Positions 58,403-64,000 of a DNA stretch of 64,000 bases are shown in pieces (the stretch's first letter is position 1; the number at the start of each line of letters is the position of its first letter). The DNA comes from Polyangiaceae bacterium (GTDB lineage: Bacteria; Myxococcota_A; Polyangia; Polyangiales; Polyangiaceae), in NCBI GenBank assembly GCA_025936115.1, contig JAICTZ010000026.1:1-64000 (forward strand), written 5' to 3'. The translations under genes and the position numbers were made by a program. The notes under the pieces were generated by a model that was not told the origin of the DNA, did no database searches, and was given only the letters and a program-made list of their open reading frames with translations.

Positions 58403-59743
58403 ATGAGACTGATTAAGACTCGTTCGAGCCTGGCGCTCTATATTGGTATCGTCGGTATGACGGTCGGCGGTTGCGGCGACGGAAGTGACGGCGCTCCGGG
58501 AGCTAACGGTGCAGACGTCATGACGCGCACGACGATAGAGGCTCCTGGGAAGAACTGCGCGAACGGCGGACAGAAGCTCGACTTCGGCACCGACAGCGAT
58601 CACGACGGCAAGCTCTCGGATTCGGAGGTCACCGACACCACGTACGTGTGCAACGGCGCCAAGGGTGCCGACGGCACGGACGGCGCGAACGGGATGGACG
58701 GCGCGGACGGTGCCGATGGGATGGACGGCGCGACGGGACCCATGGGCGATCCGGGTGCCGACGGCGCGACGGGGCCGGCGGGCCCACGCGGTTCGATGGG
58801 CGCGATGGGTGAGGACGGCGCCCCGGGCCAGGACGGCGCGACCGGGCCGACTGGTCCAACCGGCCCGACGGGTGCTGGTGACCCCGGTCCGACGGGTCCG
58901 ACCGGCGCAACGGGTGCGACTGGCGATCTCGGGCCAACGGGTGCAGGCGTGACGGGTGCGACGGGAGCAACGGGCGCGGCGGGAGCAACGGGCGCGAAGG
59001 GCGCGACTGGCGCTACCGGGCCAACGGGCGCGACGGGCGTCACGGGTACGACGGGTACGACGGGTACCGCCGGAGCGACTGGCGCGACGGGTCCAACTGG
59101 GCCGATTGGCGCGACGGGCGTCACGGGCCCGTCAGGCACGCCGGGCAATACCGGAGCGACTGGATCGACAGGAGCGACAGGGCCAACAGGTCCGATTGGC
59201 GCGACCGGGGCAACTGGCGGGACCGGCGTGACTGGCGGGACCGGCGTGACTGGCGCGACCGGCGGGACCGGCGCGACGGGCGTGACCGGACCGACGGGAA
59301 CCACCGGCGCGACGGGCGTAACCGGACCGACCGGTCCGACGGGGACCACCGGCGCGACGGGTCCGACCGGTCCGACGGGGACCACCGGCGCGACCGGTGC
59401 GACGGGTGCCACCGGCGCGACGGGCGCGACGGGTGCCACCGGCGCGACGAGCTCGACGTTCTTCAGCGCGAGTCAGGTCCTTGCCGGCGGCACCACTACG
59501 TGCAGCTCGACATCGTCTACTTCGAGCACGACGACGTGCAACGGTATCCAGATTGACGGTCTCCCGCTGTGCGGCGAGTACGAATGGTCCGGCGACGACG
59601 TATGTCTGCTGATGAGCGGTGACATCTATGCGAGCTGGACCCCAGCCTGCAACGGGTACCAGACCTGCAGGTACTGGAACGGCTCTTCATGGCAAACCAC
59701 GACGGATGGCTGCACGATCGGCAATCTCGTGTGCTACTTCTGA
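58403..59743 (+). CDS. collagen-like lipoprotein with DUF7151-like segment
   Basis: The 446-residue protein has a lipoprotein signal ending Val-Gly-Gly-Cys. A small domain (about 40-85) has Asn-Cys-Ala-Asn-Gly-Gly and Thr-Tyr-Val-Cys-Asn-Gly, as in DUF7151. It is followed by about 270 residues of Gly-X-Y triplets, first Gly-Ala-Asp and Gly-Met-Asp types, later Gly-Ala-Thr and Gly-Pro-Thr types. A C-terminal Cys-containing domain of about 90 residues follows (Cys-Gly-Glu-Tyr-Glu-Trp, Cys-Arg-Tyr-Trp). It should form a collagen-type triple-helical stalk on the cell surface, perhaps an adhesin. Confidence 0.9.
   Translation: MRLIKTRSSLALYIGIVGMTVGGCGDGSDGAPGANGADVMTRTTIEAPGKNCANGGQKLDFGTDSDHDGKLSDSEVTDTTYVCNGAKGADGTDGANGMDGADGADGMDGATGPMGDPGADGATGPAGPRGSMGAMGEDGAPGQDGATGPTGPTGPTGAGDPGPTGPTGATGATGDLGPTGAGVTGATGATGAAGATGAKGATGATGPTGATGVTGTTGTTGTAGATGATGPTGPIGATGVTGPSGTPGNTGATGSTGATGPTGPIGATGATGGTGVTGGTGVTGATGGTGATGVTGPTGTTGATGVTGPTGPTGTTGATGPTGPTGTTGATGATGATGATGATGATGATSSTFFSASQVLAGGTTTCSSTSSTSSTTTCNGIQIDGLPLCGEYEWSGDDVCLLMSGDIYASWTPACNGYQTCRYWNGSSWQTTTDGCTIGNLVCYF
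58651..59455 (+). repeat. Gly-X-Y triplet repeat coding region
   Basis: Nine-base units of the type GGC-GCG-ACG, GGT-CCG-ACG and GGG-ACC-ACC repeat with small variations. Longer blocks such as gly-pro-thr-gly-thr-thr-gly-ala-thr recur at 59290-59400. The strict periodicity predicts frequent length changes by slippage or recombination. Confidence 0.85.
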
Positions 59744-59771
59744 GTAGGCGGCGGCTCACCTAGGAAACGCA

Positions 59772-59815
59772 GCGATTCCGGGCAAAGGCGGGGGCGTGCC
59801 CGAGCCCGGAATCGC
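59772..59815. terminator. twelve-base-pair hairpin between convergent genes
   Basis: GCGATTCCGGGC (59772-59783) pairs with GCCCGGAATCGC (59804-59815) around a twenty-base loop with inner G/C pairing. It lies between the ends of the collagen-like gene (59743) and the minus-strand glycosyltransferase (59833). No T-run follows on the plus strand. Confidence 0.6.
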
Positions 59816-59832
59816 CATGCGTCGCCAAAAGT

Positions 59833-60942
59833 TCAGCTGCCGACGTCTAGCGCCGCGCTCAGCGCTTTCACGCTGAATTGGCGGTTCGCGGTGACACGCT
59901 CCCGCTCGGACGCGGGTAGTCGCGGATCGGCGAGGAGTGCCGCCGTGACCTCGAGCACCTCGTCGTGACGGCCGACGTAGTAGGCGGAGATGGACCACTC
60001 GTCACGAGCGCGCCACGCGTACACGCTCGCGTCAACGAACAAGAGATCCGCCGGTAACGGAAGGGACGCGGCGTGCTTCGCAAACAGATACGCGCGCGCG
60101 TAGTGTTTGCGCAGGCGTTCGTAGCGCGCGAGTCCACACAGACTCTCCGCGCGGCTCGGACGAAATTCGTGCGCCGCAAGGTACGCCGCCACGACGAACG
60201 GCTCGGGCCGTTCGAGTAGCTCGTTGAGCTTCGCGACCTCGAACAGCGAGTACCAGACCTCCTCGGGCCAGCCGCCGCCTTCGACGCGCCGCATGTAATG
60301 TTCGAGGGCCTTGTCGAGGCGGCCCGCGTCGCGATAGCTCTGCGCGAGGTAGAAGCGGTACCGCTGATTGTTCGGCTCGACGCGGAGAGCCTCCTCGAGC
60401 AGCGCGGCGTCCTTGGCGTATTTTTGTGGGTCCGCTGAGCGCGCACCGTCGGTATGCGGCCGATTCACGAGGCCCTCGAGCTTCGCTTGCGTGAACGGCG
60501 CCGCACATTCGAGGTACTCGTGAAGCACGCCCTCCCAGCGCCAAGGCAAGCTCGAACGCACGAGCTCTGTCCGGTAATACGCGAGCTCGCGAAGCTCGGT
60601 CTTCAACTGATACGCGTCGTGGGTGAGGACCGGCGGTTCGAACTCCGCAGTCACGTCGAGCACCTCGTCCGCGTCGACGATCAGCGTGAAGTCGGCTTTG
60701 CCCCGCGCAAGCTCGAGCGCCTCGCTGCGATTGGCGCCGAAATTGCGCCACGGGCGCTCATGCAGCTCGCCCGGCACACCCGCCAGGCTTTCCCGGATCA
60801 CGGCCTGAGTGCCGTCGGTCGAACCCGTATCGACGATGACCCAATGGTCGATGAGTGGTCGCGCGGCTTTCAAACAGCGTGCGATGACCTTCGACTCGTT
60901 CTTCACGATCATGTTGAGACACACGCTCGCGCGCCCGATCAT
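59833..60942 (-). CDS. family 2 glycosyltransferase with C-terminal TPR-like repeats
   Basis: The 369-residue protein starts at ATG 60942 with a GGAAGGGCG ribosome site. It has the GT2 nucleotide-binding Cys-Leu-Asn-Met-Ile-Val-Lys-Asn-Glu near residue 8, Asp-Thr-Gly-Ser-Thr-Asp-Gly-Thr near 38 and Asp-Ala-Asp-Glu near 85. After about 190 the sequence becomes helical with TPR-type repeats (Tyr-Arg-Phe-Tyr-Leu-Ala-Gln-Ser-Tyr-Arg-Asp-Ala-Gly-Arg). This SunS/TPR-type architecture is known in S-glycosyltransferases and other protein-modifying GTs, but the acceptor here is not known. Confidence 0.85.
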   Translation of the reverse strand: MIGRASVCLNMIVKNESKVIARCLKAARPLIDHWVIVDTGSTDGTQAVIRESLAGVPGELHERPWRNFGANRSEALELARGKADFTLIVDADEVLDVTAEFEPPVLTHDAYQLKTELRELAYYRTELVRSSLPWRWEGVLHEYLECAAPFTQAKLEGLVNRPHTDGARSADPQKYAKDAALLEEALRVEPNNQRYRFYLAQSYRDAGRLDKALEHYMRRVEGGGWPEEVWYSLFEVAKLNELLERPEPFVVAAYLAAHEFRPSRAESLCGLARYERLRKHYARAYLFAKHAASLPLPADLLFVDASVYAWRARDEWSISAYYVGRHDEVLEVTAALLADPRLPASERERVTANRQFSVKALSAALDVGS

Positions 60943-61031
60943 GCGTTCGCCCTTCCGATCATGAGACCGCACTTTACACGCGCGCGCGCCTGCTCGTAAG
61001 GCCCGCGGACGCGACGCATGGGGTGCCCGCC

Positions 61032-61583
61032 TCAACGGCGTGTGCCGGTGCGTTTCGCGGCCTTCGATGCTTTCCGGGCGCGCTCGGGCGCCGGCGCGTG
61101 CGGCTCGGGGTGCGCGTGTGCGCGAGCCGCGTGCAAGTCGTGATGGCGGTGGTGGTCACTCGAGCCGCCGGCTCCGAGCGTGCTTTCGGCGACGTACTCC
61201 GCCCCGCCCTGGAGCACCCCGCGCGTTCCGATCATGCGGTCGGCGATGTCCTTCAACTGATCGGCCCTTCCCCGCATCACGATCACCTCCAAGCAATGAT
61301 CGTGGTCGAGGTGCACGTGCATGCTCGAACGCACCTGCTCGCCGAGACCGTGCTGCAGCTCGGTGAGCCGCGCGGAAAGCTCGCGAATGTGATGATTGTA
61401 GACCAACGTCACCGCCGCGAACGCCGGCACCCGCTCGCGTGGCGACGAGCGGCTGAGCTCGGCGCGCGCCAAATCGCGCAGCACCTCCGAACGGTTACAG
61501 CCGCGCGCGGCAGCAAGCTCGTCGAGACCCTCGAGCAAGCTCGGTTCCATCGCGACGCCGAAGCGGACGAGGTCGTCCTTCAT
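61032..61583 (-). CDS. nikR: nickel-responsive regulator with His-rich C-terminal tail
   Basis: The 183-residue protein has an N-terminal ribbon-helix-helix (residues 4-45). An ACT-like nickel-binding domain carries the high-affinity ligands His64, His89, His91 and Cys97 of the E. coli pattern. It represses nickel uptake when nickel is present. The C-terminus from about 142 is unusual: at least nine His in about 20 residues (Asp-His-His-Arg-His-His-Asp-Leu-His), then a Lys/Arg-rich end. Typical NikR is 130-150 residues. No nickel transporter gene lies in the window. Confidence 0.9.
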   Translation of the reverse strand: MKDDLVRFGVAMEPSLLEGLDELAAARGCNRSEVLRDLARAELSRSSPRERVPAFAAVTLVYNHHIRELSARLTELQHGLGEQVRSSMHVHLDHDHCLEVIVMRGRADQLKDIADRMIGTRGVLQGGAEYVAESTLGAGGSSDHHRHHDLHAARAHAHPEPHAPAPERARKASKAAKRTGTRR

Positions 61584-61612
61584 GCGCGGACTCTAGCCCC
61601 GAGTCGGACGCG

Positions 61613-62728
61613 CTACCAAGTCACGGCTTGGGAGCCGCGCAGAAAGCGCCAGAGGCCGACGACCGCCGCCGCGTTCAAAACCACGAACGTCCGCGCGATC
61701 ACGCCCGCACGTCCGACGCGGGGACCGAGCAAGGCAAGCGCGTAACAGAACACCTGCGCGAGCCACAGCGTGCGCCAGCCGAGCGTCAACTGCGGCGGGA
61801 GCGCCTGGTCGAAGCCGAGCGCCGCCGATCCCACGAACAGGAACAAGAGCGCCCAGGGGCAAACGAGGCGCAGGAGTTTGTGCGACACGAGCTCGAACCA
61901 AACGCCGTTTTTGCCCGGCACGAGCAGCCACGGCATCATCGCGACGAGCTGGTAATTGCCGGCGAGCGTCCGCACCTTGCGCCCGAACTCGCGGTCGTCG
62001 TCGCACGCTTCGTCGAACGCGAGCGCCCGCTCCGAGAGCACGGTGCGCTTCTTCGAGCGTACGAGCGAGAGCGGCACGAACATGTCGTCGAGCAGGACGT
62101 CGCAAGGCAGCGCGCTGAAGTCTTCGCGCCGCACGGCGTAGAGGCTGCCGCTCACGCCGACCATCGAGCCGCGCCGAGCTTCGCACGTTCGAATGAAGCG
62201 TTCGTAGCGCCAGTACGCGCTCGGCCCGGTTTCGCCCGCGAGCACGAGCGTGCCGGAAACGCAGCCGATCGCCGGATCCGCGAGCGGTTCGAGCAAAGCG
62301 CGCAGCGACGGCGGCGAGAGCGTCTGGCGCACGTCGGTCATGAGCAGGACCTCGCCGCGCGCCTCTTCGCGTAAGAGATTGAGCGCGCTCGGCTTGCCCC
62401 GGCGCTCCGAGGTCGCGAAGATTCGGACGCGCGGATCGTCCCGCGCGAGCTCTTCGGCGAGCGCGACGGTGGTGTCGGTCGAGCCGTCCGAGCACACGAG
62501 GATTTCGAGCATTTCGCGCGGGTATTCGAGCTCGGACAGGCTGCGGATTTTTTCGGCGAGGTAGCGCTCGCCGTTGTGCACCGCGATGCACACGCTGACG
62601 AGCGGCTCGAAGTCGCTGCGACCGCGCAGCGCGCGCGGCGCGACCCGTGACCACACGAGGAGCAACAGCGGATAGCCCGCGTACGTATAAACGAGCAGGA
62701 CGAGCGCGCCGAGCGCCACCGCCGTCAT
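61613..62728 (-). CDS. membrane-associated family 2 glycosyltransferase
   Basis: The 371-residue protein has an N-terminal hydrophobic helix (about 4-25). The GT2 domain follows with Val-Ser-Val-Cys-Ile-Ala-Val-His-Asn-Gly near 45, Cys-Ser-Asp-Gly-Ser-Thr-Asp near 78 and Asp-Asp-Met-Phe near 215 (catalytic Asp-Asp). Three or four hydrophobic helices at the C-terminus complete it. This layout is that of processive or polymerising inner-membrane GTs. Its ATG overlaps the stop of the family 4 glycosyltransferase gene (ATGA). It probably adds or polymerises sugars on an exopolysaccharide. Confidence 0.85.
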   Translation of the reverse strand: MTAVALGALVLLVYTYAGYPLLLLVWSRVAPRALRGRSDFEPLVSVCIAVHNGERYLAEKIRSLSELEYPREMLEILVCSDGSTDTTVALAEELARDDPRVRIFATSERRGKPSALNLLREEARGEVLLMTDVRQTLSPPSLRALLEPLADPAIGCVSGTLVLAGETGPSAYWRYERFIRTCEARRGSMVGVSGSLYAVRREDFSALPCDVLLDDMFVPLSLVRSKKRTVLSERALAFDEACDDDREFGRKVRTLAGNYQLVAMMPWLLVPGKNGVWFELVSHKLLRLVCPWALLFLFVGSAALGFDQALPPQLTLGWRTLWLAQVFCYALALLGPRVGRAGVIARTFVVLNAAAVVGLWRFLRGSQAVTW

Positions 62729-63882
62729 GCGCGTAGGTTTTCGCCCGTCACGGCGGGGCGCGGCGCCGTGCGCGCCGGCGTGACGACCTGCTCGTACAGC
62801 TCTTCGTAGCGTTCGGCCATTTGCGAGAGCGAGTAACGAGCGAGCACGGTTTCGCGACCTGCCTGGCCGAGCCTGAGCCCGGCGGTCGGCTGGCCCGCGA
62901 GGGTCACGAGCTCACGCAAGAGCGCTTTCTCGTCACCGGACGCCACCAGCATGCCGTTTTTGCCCGAGTCGATCAGATCGGGGATGCCGCCGACCGCCGT
63001 GCTCACGACGGGAACACCCGTCGCCATCGCCTCGAGCAAGCCGAGCGGCAACCCTTCGGTCCGCGAGGAGAGCACGAACGCATCCATGGCCGCGATATAC
63101 GGCGCCGCGTCGGCCCGCGCGCCGATGAGATGGCAATACTCGGCGCGCCAGGTTTCGCTGCACGCCTTTTCGAGCGCGGCGCGCTCGGGGCCGTCCCCGA
63201 CGAGCATGAGCTGGCGACGTTCGTCGAGGAGCGGCGCCATGGCGCGAATCAGGAGCGCTTGGTCCTTCTCGGGCGCGAGTCGGCCCACGCTACCGACGAG
63301 CCACGAGTCGCCAGGAATGCCGAGCTCTTGCCGCACGCGCGCGCGCGACTCGGCATTGGGCGCAAAGCGCGTCACGTCGATGCCGTTCGGAATGACGTGA
63401 ATGCGGCCCGGGTCGCACTCCGCACGTTCGGCGGCCACTTTGGCGAGCGCGGGCGTCACGGCGACATAGGCGTCGACGAGCGTCGCTGCCGTGCGGCGCA
63501 GCCACAGTCGTCGCGCCGCGTCGGGATTCATGCCGTGTTTCGTGTGGACGCTCTTGGCGCGCACGAGGCTCGCGGCCGGAGCGCCGTAGATCATCGCATG
63601 CGGATTGTGCGTGTGCACCACGTCGACGCTCTCACCATTGAGCAGCGCGGCGAGTCGCACGGGCAGAGACGCGTCGAGCCCCGAGTACTTCGGCATCGTT
63701 TCGGCGCGCACGTCGGCGGCCCGGAACAGCTCGGCGAGCGGCCCTTCGGGCTCGGGCGCGATCGAAATCGCGATCACGCGATGGCCGCGTTTGCGCTGCC
63801 AGCTCGCCAGATCGAGCGCCACGCGCTCCTGTCCACCCATACCGAAGGACGAGAGAACGTGCGCAATCGAAAAAGTGCTCAT
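62725..63882 (-). CDS. family 4 glycosyltransferase
   Basis: The 385-residue GT-B protein has the N-terminal Gly-Met-Gly-Gly-Gln-Glu-Arg near residue 14, which binds the acceptor side. The C-terminal nucleotide-sugar site is Ser-Arg-Thr-Glu-Gly-Leu-Pro-Leu-Gly-Leu-Leu-Glu-Ala-Met near 280-295. It is a retaining enzyme of the GT4 family. ATG 63882 overlaps the end of the sugar-transferase gene and its stop overlaps the GT2 gene, giving one tight operon read leftward. Confidence 0.9.
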   Translation of the reverse strand: MSTFSIAHVLSSFGMGGQERVALDLASWQRKRGHRVIAISIAPEPEGPLAELFRAADVRAETMPKYSGLDASLPVRLAALLNGESVDVVHTHNPHAMIYGAPAASLVRAKSVHTKHGMNPDAARRLWLRRTAATLVDAYVAVTPALAKVAAERAECDPGRIHVIPNGIDVTRFAPNAESRARVRQELGIPGDSWLVGSVGRLAPEKDQALLIRAMAPLLDERRQLMLVGDGPERAALEKACSETWRAEYCHLIGARADAAPYIAAMDAFVLSSRTEGLPLGLLEAMATGVPVVSTAVGGIPDLIDSGKNGMLVASGDEKALLRELVTLAGQPTAGLRLGQAGRETVLARYSLSQMAERYEELYEQVVTPARTAPRPAVTGENLRA

Positions 63883-64000
63883 CGGCCGACTCCTCGAAAC
63901 ATGACTAAGGGTGTCCTGAACAAGATGCTGATTTCGAGCCTCAGATAGGTCCAAAAGTTTTCGAGCGCCGCCACGTAGGCGAGGTCGAACAAGAGCTTGG
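63879..64000 (-). CDS. polyprenyl-phosphate sugar-1-phosphate transferase, C-terminal end
   Basis: About 40 residues remain of a gene that enters from the right edge. The sequence Leu-Glu-Asn-Phe-Trp-Thr-Tyr-Leu-Arg-Leu-Glu and then Leu-Phe-Arg-Thr-Pro-Leu-Val resembles the conserved end of WcaJ-type transferases, which start polysaccharide repeats on undecaprenyl phosphate. The TGA lies in CGATGA, overlapping the ATG of the family 4 glycosyltransferase. This is the first visible gene of the right-hand polysaccharide operon. Confidence 0.7.
   Translation of the reverse strand, partial: KLLFDLAYVAALENFWTYLRLEISILFRTPLVMFRGVGR

Noticed and set aside
58600..59439. Minus-strand Val-Ala-Pro repeat protein opposite the collagen-like gene
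   Set aside because: It is the complement of the Gly-X-Y codons. The sense strand has a signal peptide and flanking domains.
58651..59455. CRISPR-like array
   Set aside because: The repeats are nine-base coding units without spacers and lie inside an open reading frame.

Overview
The window is GC-rich, densely packed DNA that reads as a myxobacterium (Myxococcota, probably Polyangia or a relative). That placement is an inference. It rests on Hanks-type Ser/Thr kinases, many lipoproteins with Gly-, Ala- or Pro-rich linkers, a MYXO-CTERM-like sorting tail, hybrid sensor kinases and frequent GTGA/ATGA stop-start overlaps. I found no complete tRNA, rRNA, CRISPR array or insertion sequence.

Layout. 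1-655 looks like the end of an integrated element: three short minus-strand reading frames and an exact 3' half of a tRNA-Leu(UAA) gene at 604-655, the typical scar of tRNA-targeted integration. 676-2502 is a methyltransferase coupled to a haem-oxygenase-like diiron oxidase. It is followed by a poorly coding stretch, two LuxR-type regulators, a lipoprotein, a frameshifted SnoaL-like gene and a sulfotransferase. 7440-13605 is a minus-strand operon of seven nearly all overlapping genes for a CDP-linked, probably C-methylated 6-deoxy sugar (rfbF, rfbG, C-methyltransferase, 3,5-epimerase, reductase/epimerase, CmcI-like protein, glycosyltransferase). A Nudix hydrolase, a C-type-lectin lipoprotein and a Ser/Thr kinase follow, then feoAB behind a Fur-box-like site.

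19247-23610 is a tight six-gene operon: two left-handed beta-helix acyltransferases, a free acyl carrier protein, an SDR, an adenylate-forming ligase and an alpha/beta hydrolase. It looks like a small acyl-group assembly and transfer pathway and is my best candidate for an undescribed system. 23625-28235 holds a membrane acyltransferase, a 3-methyladenine glycosylase, coaBC, a CPBP protease and a YebC-type regulator. 28290-29207 is a divergent bacterioferritin / Bfd pair whose Fur-like site is almost identical to that of feoA. Next come an ammonium transporter, a membrane-anchored Ser/Thr kinase of reversed topology, an SDR, a membrane phosphoesterase and a GH5 glycosidase with a companion lipoprotein.

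37035-44166 is a signalling region: two hybrid histidine kinases, a CHAD protein and a receiver-EAL phosphodiesterase. 44251-45392 holds two envelope-type genes sharing a 14-base upstream motif. 45662-48402 holds a zinc peptidase and an encapsulin operon (encapsulated ferritin with C-terminal targeting peptide, shell protein, receiver protein). 48531-59743 carries an AsmA-like protein, a CapK-like ligase, a heparinase-like MYXO-CTERM protein, a beta-propeller lipoprotein, glmS and a collagen-like lipoprotein. 59833-64000 is a minus-strand run of glycosyltransferases, ending in the tail of a polyprenyl-phosphate sugar-1-phosphate transferase, with a NikR carrying a His-rich tail inside it.

The main themes are cell-surface polysaccharide assembly and decoration, iron uptake and storage in two compartment types (bacterioferritin and encapsulin), and dense phospho-signalling.
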